Assembly (NCBI GenBank): GCA_018662365.1
Contig: JABJGH010000060.1
Coordinates: 1 to 56,817 of the forward strand
Direction of reading: 5' to 3'
DNA from: Chloroflexota bacterium
Lineage (GTDB): Bacteria > Chloroflexota > Anaerolineae > Anaerolineales > UBA11579
DNA: 56,817 bases
Part shown: positions 44,766 through 52,951 of the stretch, piece by piece
Layout: every line of letters begins with the position of its first letter
Position numbering within the stretch: the first letter of the stretch is position 1
The notes under the pieces: generated by a model
What the model was told of the DNA's origin: nothing
What the model saw: only the letters and a program-made list of their open reading frames with translations
Databases searched by the model: none
Translations under genes and position numbers: made by a program

Positions 44766-45191
44766 ATGACCCATATTATTACAAGTTTGTGTTTACGAGA
44801 TGGCGGTTGTATTGAGGTTTGCCCAGTCGAATGTATCGTTCCAGGGATGCCCCAAGAAAAATGGCCACTTTATTATATCGACCCAGATACTTGCATCGAT
44901 TGTGGCGCATGTATTCCTGAGTGCCCCTACGAAGCAATTTTCACCGAGGACGAAGTGCCAGATGCCTATGATGCAACTGGTGGCGAATTTATCGCAAAAC
45001 CCTCTGGAACAGAAGGCTTTGACACCGCATACACCGGAACAAATCACCATGGTGTAGAAGTAAAACTGGATGCAACGAAGGCATTAGAAGCTGGCGAAAC
45101 TGTCGACCTCACTGAAGAAACCCAAGCTAACTATGATTTCTTTGAAGAAGGACCTGGTTATTGGGAAGGTTGGGAAGACCACGGTAAGTAA
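44766..45191 (+). CDS. Ferredoxin with two iron-sulfur cluster motifs
   Basis: The 141-residue protein has two cluster motifs near its N-terminus: Cys9, Cys15, Cys19 and Cys23 (GGCIEVCPVEC), then CIDCGACIPECP. The spacing of the first set suggests a 7Fe (3Fe-4S plus 4Fe-4S) or a modified 8Fe ferredoxin. The last ~75 residues form an acidic tail without cysteines, longer than usual. It carries electrons for an unidentified partner. It follows sodA on the same strand and ends at a strong terminator. Confidence 0.9.
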   Translation: MTHIITSLCLRDGGCIEVCPVECIVPGMPQEKWPLYYIDPDTCIDCGACIPECPYEAIFTEDEVPDAYDATGGEFIAKPSGTEGFDTAYTGTNHHGVEVKLDATKALEAGETVDLTEETQANYDFFEEGPGYWEGWEDHGK

Positions 45192-45210
45192 AGATAAAGA
45201 GTATTAAATA

Positions 45211-45238
45211 AAAAGAGGTAGCCTAGGCTACCTCTTTT
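45211..45238. terminator. Bidirectional terminator
   Basis: A perfect 28-bp palindrome with A and T tails lies between the convergent ferredoxin and PpiC genes. Confidence 0.9.
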
Positions 45239-45254
45239 TTTGTTTAATACTAAT

Positions 45255-46544
45255 TTATTCTGGGAGTACGATCTGTGCGGGAACTGCAGGCTCATTTGGA
45301 ATTCGACTTAACCAGTAATCTTCTACGACGACATCAGAATCTTCAACTTTTTGAGAAAGCCATTTAGAAAATTCAGTAGCTTGAAGCTGAGTATATTCGG
45401 ATGGAGTCAAAGGGCGTTCTTCATGCCCAACCACTTGGATCAGGTGAAAACCAAAACTAGTTTCCACTGGCTTACTGATCTCACCGATCGGCGTAACAAA
45501 AGCTGCTAAAGCAAATTCAGACACCATCGTTTCCATCGCAAACCATCCCAGATCTCCACCCCTGGATGCGTTCGAGGAATCAATAGAGAATTCTGCTGCC
45601 AATTCTGCAAAATCTTCCCCATCCATGATTTGGTCGTATAGATCATTTGCAATATCTACCGTTTCCACCAAGATATGGCGAGCCCATACTTGTTCTTGTG
45701 TTCTTGGAATATCTTTGGTTAATTCTTCCTGCAACTTTTCTTGGTAGATGATTCCAGAAACATATCTCGAAAAATCTTCCATAGTGAAGTTAATTTCTGT
45801 CACAGAGTCAATAAAGGCCTCAATTGTTTCTTCGTAAGCCTCAAATGTGTATTCAGTTGCTTCCGGAGTTGGAAGAGGCACAACATCCTCAACCTCTTCA
45901 GTTGGGGTAGGCTCGACATCTTCAACCACCTCTGTCGCGGCAACCGTGGCTGTTGGGACCACAGTAGCGATCAGCAACTGTTGTGCTGTGAGCGTGGAGG
46001 TAGGGACAATCTCTGGTACTGTGGTGGGTACAGGAACGCCATTGGGGAAATAGGCAAATAAGGATTGAATCCTTTCTTCTATTTCTTCATCTGTAACTGT
46101 GATGCCCAAACTATTGGCTTCATGCTCAATAATCACATCTTCAATCATCAAATTGAGGAGTGACAAACCTAAGGTGTCCACATCTAACTGAGACTCGATC
46201 CGTTTCAAATTATCAAGGGCATAATTTAATGTAAATTCATCCCCACCAGATGTGCTTGATTCATAATAGAAGTTGTACCATTGCGAGAATGTAGATACCA
46301 ACTGTCGGCGTTCAAATTTTACTCTCGCTTGGTAATCTTTTGTAAAAATTACTTCTCCATCAACAGTCGCTATTGCTTGGTTAGGATTAATAAAGAATTC
46401 GGTAATGAAGCCGAACAACAAGATTCCCACAATAATAACCAAAACTGTTGCGGTTGCAATCCGCACACCCCGTTTCAACCGTTCTTCGCGTTCAACTCGC
46501 CCAATTCTACCAATCGCATTATTCTTTTCTTTTTTATTTGCCAT
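45255..46544 (-). CDS. Membrane-anchored PpiC/SurA-type peptidyl-prolyl isomerase
   Basis: The start is the ATG at 46542-46544 (MANKKEK), preceded by AAGGAA; a TTG-started extension of five codons is less likely. The 429-residue protein has a basic cytosolic N-terminus, a membrane helix (about 28-48) and a SurA_N-like helical domain. A Thr/Val/Glu/Pro-rich insert follows (about 165-225). The parvulin domain (about 285-385) reads EQVWARHILVETVDIANDLYDQIMDGEDFAELAAEFSID in outline, then GGDLGWF and SFGFHLIQV. It probably folds exported proteins on the outer face of the membrane. Confidence 0.92.
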   Translation of the reverse strand: MANKKEKNNAIGRIGRVEREERLKRGVRIATATVLVIIVGILLFGFITEFFINPNQAIATVDGEVIFTKDYQARVKFERRQLVSTFSQWYNFYYESSTSGGDEFTLNYALDNLKRIESQLDVDTLGLSLLNLMIEDVIIEHEANSLGITVTDEEIEERIQSLFAYFPNGVPVPTTVPEIVPTSTLTAQQLLIATVVPTATVAATEVVEDVEPTPTEEVEDVVPLPTPEATEYTFEAYEETIEAFIDSVTEINFTMEDFSRYVSGIIYQEKLQEELTKDIPRTQEQVWARHILVETVDIANDLYDQIMDGEDFAELAAEFSIDSSNASRGGDLGWFAMETMVSEFALAAFVTPIGEISKPVETSFGFHLIQVVGHEERPLTPSEYTQLQATEFSKWLSQKVEDSDVVVEDYWLSRIPNEPAVPAQIVLPE

Positions 46545-46619
46545 TTCGGGTTCCTTCAAAAAGATAGGGCATAGGAAGTAAAGCCTATGCCCTTAAATTT
46601 TTTCCATTTTTGAGTTGTA

Positions 46620-46895
46620 TTATCTCAGGGATTCACCCGCGAAGGGTAAAAGGGCAATATGACGTGCACGTTTTACTGCAGATGCGACAATGCGTTGATG
46701 CTTTGCACAAGTGCCAGTTTGACGGCGGGGTCTAATTTTTCCCTCTTTAGTCACGAACTTTGAAAGTACCTCAACCTTTTTATGGTCAAGGACTTTGGCA
46801 TTTACAGGACAAAATTGGCAATTACGAGGTCGGGAATAAAAGCGTCTTCCGCCGCCCCTGTTTCCACCTCGATTATTTTGAGGTCTTTCACTCAT
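46620..46895 (-). CDS. rpsR: 30S ribosomal protein S18
   Basis: The 91-residue protein forms a pair with S6 on the 30S platform. The Gly/Arg-rich N-terminus is followed by [36 protein letters not shown], and the basic end [11 protein letters not shown]. Three Cys residues plus His suggest that this is a zinc-binding (C+) form of S18. It is the third gene of the conserved rpsF-ssb-rpsR order. Confidence 0.96.
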   Translation of the reverse strand: MSERPQNNRGGNRGGGRRFYSRPRNCQFCPVNAKVLDHKKVEVLSKFVTKEGKIRPRRQTGTCAKHQRIVASAVKRARHIALLPFAGESLR

Positions 46896-46955
46896 TGGTT
46901 GTTCTCCTTACGTGATATTTTTCCACGTATTCCATTTTTCAAGAAATTATTTCTA

Positions 46956-47414
46956 CTAGAAAGGAAATTCGTCCTCGTCCTCATCGAAACCACCAGTTTG
47001 ATCATTATCTTGATCGGATTTAGGTTTTGCTTCACCTTTTTTCGACCCGCTGTCTTTGTAAGCCTCGGAATACTTTTTCTTCCGTTCTCCTAAGATAACC
47101 ATTTCTTTGGCAACGACTTCAACAGTGGTGCGACGATTTCCATCATCATCTTCCCATTTGCGGGATTGTAAACGGCCCTCAATGTATACTTGTTGGCCTT
47201 TAGCGAGATATTGATTACAGATCTCAGCTAAACTGCCCCAGGACACAATATTGAACCATTCCGTTTCTGAGCGTTTTTCACCGCTTGAAGTATTCCAATT
47301 ACGGGTAGTAGCAACACTAAAGGAGGTAACCGGCCGACCAGACGGGGTGAACCTCATTTCGGGGTCCCGACCTAAATGACCGATGATCATTACTTTATTG
47401 AGGCCTCTGCTCAT
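46956..47414 (-). CDS. ssb: Single-stranded DNA-binding protein
   Basis: The 152-residue protein has the SSB OB fold (about 1-110; NKVMIIGHLGRDPEMRFTPSG, TEWFNIVSWGSLAEIC, QVYIEGRLQSRKWEDDDGNRR). A Lys/Asp-rich linker ends in the acidic tip DEDEFPF, which recruits DNA repair and replication partners. It lies between rpsF and rpsR, as in many bacteria. Confidence 0.97.
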   Translation of the reverse strand: MSRGLNKVMIIGHLGRDPEMRFTPSGRPVTSFSVATTRNWNTSSGEKRSETEWFNIVSWGSLAEICNQYLAKGQQVYIEGRLQSRKWEDDDGNRRTTVEVVAKEMVILGERKKKYSEAYKDSGSKKGEAKPKSDQDNDQTGGFDEDEDEFPF

Positions 47415-47510
47415 AATTTCCTCTCCAGAAAAATTCCGACAAAAAACAATTAATTTCTCAAAGAAAGCCTTAGGATAAATCCTAAGGGAGGATGGAAAAT
47501 ATCTCTTTCT

Positions 47511-47969
47511 TTATTCTTCTTCTTTTTCTTCTACTACTTCTACAGCTTCAGTTTCTAATGCTTCGGTTTCTACTGTTTCAGTTTCTACAGTTTCAGTTTC
47601 TACTGTTTCGGTTTCAACAGTTTCAGTTTCTACTGCTTCTACTTCTACAGCTTCAGTTTCAATTACTTCTGGTTCATCTTCAACTTCGATCGCAATAGTT
47701 ACCATAAACCGCATGATTGATTCATTCAATTGCAAATTTCTTTCAAGTTCTGAGCAAAATGTTGGGTTCATATCCGCATAAATAATTACATATTGACCTT
47801 CGGTCTGTTTGCGGATTTCGTAGGCCAGTTTCTTTTTACCCCACAGGTCTACTTTGGTTACTTTGCCATCAGCTTCTGTTATCCAACCTTGTACACGATC
47901 AAGAACTTCTGTAAATGCTTTTTCGTCTAGATCAGGGTGAACGATAACAACAACTTCATAACTTCGCAT
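47511..47969 (-). CDS. rpsF: 30S ribosomal protein S6 with an acidic repeat tail
   Basis: S6 binds S18 and 16S rRNA on the platform. The start is the ATG at 47967-47969 (MRSYEVVVIV), with AAGGAGG upstream; a longer frame reaching 48029 is not supported. Residues 1-96 are the usual S6 fold (YEVVVIVHPDLDEKAFTEVL, LAYEIRKQTEGQYVIIYAD, FMVTIAIE). Residues 97-152 are an extra tail of repeated Val-Glu-Thr-Glu-Thr units that is highly acidic. In E. coli, RimK adds glutamates to S6 after translation; here an acidic tail is encoded. The gene leads the rpsF-ssb-rpsR group. Confidence 0.95.
   Translation of the reverse strand: MRSYEVVVIVHPDLDEKAFTEVLDRVQGWITEADGKVTKVDLWGKKKLAYEIRKQTEGQYVIIYADMNPTFCSELERNLQLNESIMRFMVTIAIEVEDEPEVIETEAVEVEAVETETVETETVETETVETETVETEALETEAVEVVEEKEEE
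47560..47635 (-). repeat. 15-bp tandem repeats in the rpsF tail
   Basis: About four imperfect 15-bp units encode VETET repeats at the C-terminus of S6. Third-position differences between units show some age or selection on the protein sequence. Confidence 0.8.
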
Positions 47970-48141
47970 GTGTATGCCTCCTTTCCTCGGGATTGCCTTT
48001 GAAAAAATCAAAAGCGGAAAGTGAGCCATTTTACTGGCGTCACAATGGACAAGTTTAACATAAAGCCTATTATTTGTGTAGGTTTATATTACCCCTTTTA
48101 ACACTGTTAAATCATATCGATTATCAAGTATGATCAATAAA

Positions 48142-48516
48142 CTATTTCAAAGTGAGTAAAAATTCAATAAGAGAGTCAATCTCTTCCTGCGCCAAAATAT
48201 CATTGAAGGTTTTAGGCATCAGGTCATCGAAACCGTCTACAAAAAATGCATCAGGTTCTAAGAGAGATTGTCGGATATAAGTCTCTGCATTAATCCCGGC
48301 AACTCGGTCGCCCCCCGAGGTGGCGATATGGCTAAGAGGGGGTCCTACGATTATTATATCCCCTTGGTTATCATGGCAGGCAGCACAATATTGATTAAAA
48401 ATAGTTTTGCCCCGTGTCTGAATTGGATTTAGCCCCTCGGTGGGCCCATTTAATCCACAACTTGTAAGGACAATTAATAAACTAAAACAAAAAAGTAGCA
48501 ACTTATACTTTGACAT
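48142..48516 (-). CDS. Cytochrome c lipoprotein, single heme
   Basis: The 124-residue protein has a lipoprotein signal ending in VLTSC-G (Cys20). One class I cytochrome c domain carries a heme motif CAACH (Cys44, Cys47, His48) and a likely axial Met in DDLMPKTF. It would carry electrons on the outer face of the membrane. No terminal oxidase or reductase is in the window, so its partners are elsewhere. It lies 28 bp downstream of the AlaX gene on the same strand. Confidence 0.9.
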   Translation of the reverse strand: MSKYKLLLFCFSLLIVLTSCGLNGPTEGLNPIQTRGKTIFNQYCAACHDNQGDIIIVGPPLSHIATSGGDRVAGINAETYIRQSLLEPDAFFVDGFDDLMPKTFNDILAQEEIDSLIEFLLTLK

Positions 48517-48544
48517 TTACAGAATCTCCAAAGAGTTGAAATAT

Positions 48545-49267
48545 TTATTTTACAATTTCAACATATATTCTTTTATTTATTTTTCCCTTGCTTTTATAAT
48601 CGGTTACTTTAATTCTTCCCACTTCAGAGGTATTCTTCACATGGGTTCCGCCATCTGCCTGAACATCCAAACCTTCTATTTCGACCACTCGTACTTCCTG
48701 GATATTCTCCGGAAGCAAATTGATCTTGGTACGGATGAGATCAGGAATTTCAAATGCCTCTTTCCTTGGCAATATTTTGACATTTAGATCACGTGCATTA
48801 TCAATTTCTTTGTTGATCGCGATTTCAATATCATGCACCAATTCTTGCTTCATCGTTTCAAACTCAAAATCCATCCGACCTTTGAGTGGATCCATATTCC
48901 CCCCGGTGACTGATGCACCGTAATCTCTAAACACAACCCCACACAAAATATGCATGGCAGTGTGCGTCCGCATTAACTCATATCGATGATCCCAATTAAT
49001 GATTCCTTTTATAGCGGTTCCAATGGAGGGCAACGCTGCCTCCCCTTCAATCAAATGTACATATTTCCCCTCAATTCTTTTTACGCGCTTCATTGCAAAT
49101 TCAGTATCTCTATCCAAAATAAATCCAGAATCTGCTGGTTGTCCGCCACCCCCGGGGTAAAAAGCTGTTTTATCTAAGATCAGTCCATGATTTTCTAGAT
49201 CATGCCCAGTTACTTTTGCCTCAAATTCCTTTACATAACTATCCATTTGATAAAGCATTTCAGTCAT
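48545..49267 (-). CDS. alaX: Alanyl-tRNA editing protein AlaX
   Basis: This stand-alone editing domain, related to the editing part of AlaRS, hydrolyses Ser- or Gly-tRNA-Ala. The 240-residue protein begins with the AlaRS-type FYPGGGGQPADSG segment and has the zinc motif HxxxH at His102/His106 (HTAMH). The second metal motif, usually CxxxH, reads DGGTH (Asp205, His209). The Asp is therefore in the position of the metal-binding Cys; an Asp can also bind zinc, so activity is possible. It is co-oriented with the cytochrome gene. Confidence 0.92.
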   Translation of the reverse strand: MTEMLYQMDSYVKEFEAKVTGHDLENHGLILDKTAFYPGGGGQPADSGFILDRDTEFAMKRVKRIEGKYVHLIEGEAALPSIGTAIKGIINWDHRYELMRTHTAMHILCGVVFRDYGASVTGGNMDPLKGRMDFEFETMKQELVHDIEIAINKEIDNARDLNVKILPRKEAFEIPDLIRTKINLLPENIQEVRVVEIEGLDVQADGGTHVKNTSEVGRIKVTDYKSKGKINKRIYVEIVK

Positions 49268-49391
49268 TGGTTACTCTCCTAAACAATAGCTCTATTGTAA
49301 TTTAAGCCTAGGATGGGGGCAAGCAAATAGAGAAGATTTGCACAAATCATCTTTATAATTTAAACATAAAGGGTTAATAGAATTTAATTTC

Positions 49392-50063
49392 TCACGCCGG
49401 AGTTATGCAATCAATCACGTCGTTATAAGGACTGTTGACCAAGGTTGAAACGGGGTAATACGCCATCTCGTTTTCAGGGTAAGCGGTGAGTAAATGCTGC
49501 AGATCAACCGGTTTCTTCTCTTCTTGTGAAAGCCATAACTCATGATCCTCTTTTTTTAAGATCACGGGCATTCGATTATGTAATTTAGAAATTAACGGAT
49601 TGGGTTCCGTTGTGATTATTGTAGCGGTTTTTAGTTCTGAGCCATCTGGTGCCCACCAAGTTTCCCATAATCCGGCAAATGCAAAGGCTTCCTTGGTTTT
49701 GAGATGAATAAAATGGGGTGTTTTTGTTTTTTCCCCAGGCATTTTTATCCACTCATAAAATCCGTCCGCCAAGATGAGACACCGTCGTCGCTTATATGCA
49801 GCTCGAAAGGAAGGTTTTTCGCCGAGAGTTTCCCCTCTGGCATTGATCATTTTGTAGCCGATTTTTGGGTCTTTTGCCCAAGAGGGGATAAGTCCCCAGA
49901 TAAAAAAGTCCAATTTGTTTCTCCCATCATTTGGAATAACCGCGATTGGCTGTGAGGGTGCAATATTATAGCGGGGAGAAAAAGCTTCAACGGGGAGTTC
50001 GACCCGTGGAAAAGTTTGTTGTATAGATACTGCATCACCTATGATTGAGAATCGTGCACACAT
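49392..50063 (-). CDS. SRAP-family AP-site shielding protein (YedK/HMCES type)
   Basis: SRAP proteins form a covalent link with abasic sites in single-stranded DNA through Cys2 and protect the fork. Here Met1 is followed directly by Cys2 (MCARF). The other active-site residues are visible: Asn74 in NARGE, Glu104 in ADGFYEW and His162 in LHNRMPVIL. The 223-residue length is typical. It follows the radical-SAM gene by 45 bp on the same strand, which suggests a shared repair role. Confidence 0.95.
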   Translation of the reverse strand: MCARFSIIGDAVSIQQTFPRVELPVEAFSPRYNIAPSQPIAVIPNDGRNKLDFFIWGLIPSWAKDPKIGYKMINARGETLGEKPSFRAAYKRRRCLILADGFYEWIKMPGEKTKTPHFIHLKTKEAFAFAGLWETWWAPDGSELKTATIITTEPNPLISKLHNRMPVILKKEDHELWLSQEEKKPVDLQHLLTAYPENEMAYYPVSTLVNSPYNDVIDCITPA

Positions 50064-50108
50064 AATTAATATCCTTTTTGAGCCTAATCACCCTATCATA
50101 CTAGATGT

Positions 50109-51254
50109 TTAAAGAAAGCTTGTTTGGCGGGCGGGTCGTTTTCCATCCAGCAAAATGAAATCTCTGGCGTTTTTTGTACCAATACCCATCCTTTTTAACT
50201 GCTGGATGGATTTTACTTTATGATGTTTTCTGTTTTGTAGAATGCTTTGAACACCCTTATGCCCGATCCCAGGAATGCGAATAAGCTCTTCTTTTTCAGC
50301 TTTGTTTATTTCTATCGGGTCCTCAGTTAGATTACCCTTAGCCCAAGCTATTTTTGGATCTGTTTCCAATGGCAAATTCCCCTCAGGATCAAAGGGCATT
50401 TCTTCCAAGGAAAAACCATAATCCCTCAATAAATATGAAGATTGATATAAACGATGTTGACGCCAAGGGTTTTCGGCGGGATGATTCTCCAGTGGCGTGT
50501 CTTCTATCGGGTTGAATTTTGAATAATAAACCCTTTTTAGATTTAATTGGGAAAAGAGTTTCTCACTCGTTGAGATGATTTCCATATCGGTTTCTCCAAC
50601 TGCGCCCACCACAAATTGAGTGGTACTCGATGGCCACAAGCCATTCCAGTTTTTATGAGGGGATTTATTTCTCCTAATTTGTTCTGCCCATTTCAGAGGT
50701 TGAATAAGCTCTTCAGAAAAATTCTTTTTTGGGGCGAGAAGCTTTAAACGACATTCGTTCGGAGCTTCTAAATTTATCGAGATTCTGCTTGCTAACATCA
50801 TTGCCCGTTCTACTTGATCCTTTTCGACACCTGGCATTAGCTTTAAATGTAAATAGCCGCGATATTCATATTTTGATCGAAGAATTTCCGCGGTATCAAT
50901 CAACTTGTCTTGAGAGCTGACTCCTCCATTCAGTACCCCAGAACTAAGAAACACGCCTTCAACAGCCTTGGCATAGTAAATCCGCATAAAGGTATGTGCT
51001 AATTTATCTGGGGTAAACGTTGCCCGCCGAAAATCCCTCCCGGCACGGAAAGGGCAATAATAGCAATTCTTCTCGCATGCCGACGTAATCATGGTTTTGA
51101 GTAAGCTAATACTTTTTCCATTTGGCATCACAGCCTTGCTGATAGGAATTCCATCAGCAAAATGTCCATTACTCGTCACCTGACAATCAATTTCACTATC
51201 GGTTTCCAGATTCATATTTTGGGTCAAATCAGCTAGGATGGGCTGGGAATTCAT
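50109..51254 (-). CDS. Radical-SAM protein with helix-hairpin-helix tail, putative DNA repair
   Basis: The start is the ATG at 51252-51254 (MNSQPILADL), 381 residues. The radical-SAM cluster motif C-x3-C-x2-C is Cys60, Cys64 and Cys67 in SACEKNCYYCPF. A barrel follows, with VEGVFLSSGVLNGG and ISINLEAPNECRL. The last ~65 residues form a helix-hairpin-helix DNA-binding motif (EELIRIPGIGHKGVQSILQNRKHHKV). This is the COG4277/TIGR03916 architecture, described as a putative DNA modification or repair enzyme whose reaction is unproven. Family members often pair with a uracil-DNA-glycosylase-like protein; here the neighbour is SRAP. Confidence 0.88.
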   Translation of the reverse strand: MNSQPILADLTQNMNLETDSEIDCQVTSNGHFADGIPISKAVMPNGKSISLLKTMITSACEKNCYYCPFRAGRDFRRATFTPDKLAHTFMRIYYAKAVEGVFLSSGVLNGGVSSQDKLIDTAEILRSKYEYRGYLHLKLMPGVEKDQVERAMMLASRISINLEAPNECRLKLLAPKKNFSEELIQPLKWAEQIRRNKSPHKNWNGLWPSSTTQFVVGAVGETDMEIISTSEKLFSQLNLKRVYYSKFNPIEDTPLENHPAENPWRQHRLYQSSYLLRDYGFSLEEMPFDPEGNLPLETDPKIAWAKGNLTEDPIEINKAEKEELIRIPGIGHKGVQSILQNRKHHKVKSIQQLKRMGIGTKNARDFILLDGKRPARQTSFL

Positions 51255-51260
51255 AACTAT

Positions 51261-51289
51261 ATTATAGAACACAAGAGCTAATTAAGCAA
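51261..51289 (-). promoter_or_regulatory. Promoter of the radical-SAM/SRAP pair
   Basis: On the minus strand TTGCTT (51289-51284) and TATAAT (51266-51261) are 17 bp apart. Only six bases lie between the -10 box and the ATG, and there is no ribosome-binding site, so the message is probably leaderless. Confidence 0.7.
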
Positions 51290-51337
51290 TTTATTCGAGC
51301 AGTTTCCTTGCGAAAAAACATCCTACCAACCATATTT

Positions 51338-51346
51338 TGTTATAAT
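51338..51346 (+). promoter_or_regulatory. Extended -10 promoter of the small helical gene
   Basis: TGT-TATAAT lies 21 bp upstream of the ATG at 51368. No clear -35 box is seen, as is usual for extended -10 promoters. Confidence 0.6.
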
Positions 51347-51367
51347 TACTCTCTGCGAGGAAGGAAT

Positions 51368-51730
51368 ATGGAAGATAATAAATTAATTGAAAAGATCAAA
51401 AAAGAACTCATTCATGCAAATTCAGCTCAAACAGCTAATAATCCTGGAATGGCAAGGGTTTGTGCACGCAGAGCAGCAGGTTGGGCGATTCAATTGAAGT
51501 TAAAACGAGATGGGGTGGAACTCAATACACCGAGTGCATTTGATTTTATAAAGTATTATGCCGAACAGAATAATCTAGATGAAAAAGTCGAATCTATCCT
51601 GGAACATCTGCAATTGAAGGTGAAAAAAGATAATGTGGATGAAGATTCCTATTGGCCATTACCCGAGGTCGATCTAGTTTCTGAAGCCATTTGGTTGGTT
51701 GAAGAATTATTGGGTAGAAAAATAGAATGA
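51368..51730 (+). CDS. Small helical protein of unknown function
   Basis: The start is the ATG at 51368, preceded by GAGGAAGGA; an upstream in-frame ATG at 51308 lies before the promoter and is unlikely. The 120-residue protein is predicted to be mostly helical, with LIEKIKKELIHANSAQTANNPGMARVCARRAAGWAI at the N-terminus in outline and a C-terminal helix VSEAIWLVEELLGRKI. The arrangement of helices with Arg and His slightly recalls HEPN-type proteins, but I cannot assign it. It is monocistronic, with its own promoter and terminator. Confidence 0.75.
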   Translation: MEDNKLIEKIKKELIHANSAQTANNPGMARVCARRAAGWAIQLKLKRDGVELNTPSAFDFIKYYAEQNNLDEKVESILEHLQLKVKKDNVDEDSYWPLPEVDLVSEAIWLVEELLGRKIE

Positions 51731-51749
51731 CCTTGAACAGTTACTAGCA

Positions 51750-51777
51750 AAAAAGGCGACCATCTGGTCGCCTTTTT
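51750..51777 (+). terminator. Intrinsic terminator
   Basis: A 13-bp stem (51750-51762 with 51765-51777) contains a GC core (GGCGACCA/TGGTCGCC) and runs into T. A-tracts on the left may also serve the opposite strand. Confidence 0.85.
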
Positions 51778-51803
51778 GTTTAATATATATTGAATTGCAT
51801 GAA

Positions 51804-52142
51804 TTAAACCATTACCTGCTGGTTGTTCGAGGTTTCTTCGATCTTTTTATTAATTTGGATTAAGCCGATTGCACCTAGTAAAGCGATCACCGCACGAATA
51901 CCTGAGAAGATGATCATCACGCTGCTAAGCACACCACCAAAGATCAACCAACTTGTTTTAGGGTCAACGTTTTTGATTGAAAATTTCTGTTTCTTGGTTT
52001 TACCCATCAAAGTTTGCCGAAGCTCTGAAATGAACTCCTGGCGCATTTTTACAGGTTGTAAAACCGCGTCCAACTTTGCTTCCAGTTCAGTCAAATTGAC
52101 GAACTTATTCTTTTTTTGCCACGGAAAATAAAATTTCATCAT
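51804..52142 (-). CDS. Single-pass membrane protein downstream of an ECF sigma factor
   Basis: The 112-residue protein has a basic soluble N-terminal half and one or two hydrophobic segments (about 64-98; TSWLIFGGVLSSVMIIFSGIRAVIALLGAIGLI). It lies 37 bp downstream of an ECF sigma gene on the same strand. This position is typical for an anti-sigma factor, but no zinc HxxxCxxC motif is visible. Its link to the sigma factor is therefore inferred from position only. Confidence 0.65.
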   Translation of the reverse strand: MMKFYFPWQKKNKFVNLTELEAKLDAVLQPVKMRQEFISELRQTLMGKTKKQKFSIKNVDPKTSWLIFGGVLSSVMIIFSGIRAVIALLGAIGLIQINKKIEETSNNQQVMV

Positions 52143-52179
52143 ACACCTACTTTCTAAATAAACTACTTTCAGACCTCAA

Positions 52180-52764
52180 TTATTCAGTAGATCCATTCAC
52201 CTGATCTTGGTCTGTTGAATTGATATTTTTTTCTTCTCTAAGGGCCAATAAAGTCCGATGATACAAACTTTTTATAGCTCCTTCGGTCCGATCCATGATC
52301 TTGCCGATTTCCGCATTTGATAGGTGATCTACGAATTTCAGCACCAAGAGCAATTGTCGGTCATCTGGCAAGGTTTTGATGATCTTCAGCAGATCATCTC
52401 TTTCTTGCGATCGCACTAAAATGTTTTCTGGCATTTCGATGTCGGAACTGATCCAAAAGGAATCATCCAATCCAACTTCTTGCTTCCGACTATTATCTCG
52501 ATGCCAATTCGCAACCAGGTTATGTGCAATCCGGTATAACCAGGCCGAAAAGGGAACACCACGGTTTTGATAATTTGTGATGTGTTTCATTGCTCTTGAA
52601 AATACTTTTGATGTTAGATCTTCCGCATCATGTTGATTACCGGTTCGATAATATATATAGTTATAAATTCGACCGATATAACGATCATAAAGTATGCCAA
52701 AAGCTTCCCGATCTCCTTGCGATGCTTGGGTTAATGCCTCTTCATCGTTAATCTCTGAAACCAT
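52180..52764 (-). CDS. ECF-type RNA polymerase sigma factor (second of two)
   Basis: The start is the ATG at 52762-52764 (MVSEINDEEAL), with AAAGGA upstream; the longer frame begins with TTG. The 194-residue protein has sigma region 2 (about 20-90; FGILYDRYIGRIYNYIYYRTGNQHDAEDLTSKVFSRA, then FSAWLYRIAHNLVANWHRD) and region 4 (about 125-185; LPDDRQLLLVLKFVDHLSNAEIGKIMDRTEGAIKSLYHRTL). Sigma factors of this size recruit polymerase to a small stress or envelope regulon. A small membrane protein follows. Confidence 0.93.
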   Translation of the reverse strand: MVSEINDEEALTQASQGDREAFGILYDRYIGRIYNYIYYRTGNQHDAEDLTSKVFSRAMKHITNYQNRGVPFSAWLYRIAHNLVANWHRDNSRKQEVGLDDSFWISSDIEMPENILVRSQERDDLLKIIKTLPDDRQLLLVLKFVDHLSNAEIGKIMDRTEGAIKSLYHRTLLALREEKNINSTDQDQVNGSTE

Positions 52765-52915
52765 AAAATCCTTTGCAGGCAAGGTTAAAATAGATAACCC
52801 TGCAATGAAATATTAGTTACTATTAAACTAATTTATTTTAAATCAGTTTTTTCATCTCTTCTTTATTCGAGTATATCACGAAGATAGACGCCATGGAATT
52901 GTCCATATCGATAAA

Positions 52916-52941
52916 AAAAAGCCCCATTTAAGGGGCTTTTT
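52916..52941. terminator. Bidirectional terminator
   Basis: A 10-bp stem (52916-52925 with 52932-52941) with a GCCCC/GGGGC core is flanked by A and T runs. It ends the leftward polymer-forming gene. Confidence 0.85.
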
Positions 52942-52951
52942 CTAGATATTA

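Noticed and set aside
47492-47698. Leu/Phe-rich frame on the plus strand, and a possible short tandem array.
   Set aside because: The repeats encode the acidic S6 tail. They are 15-bp contiguous units without spacers, so this is not a CRISPR array.
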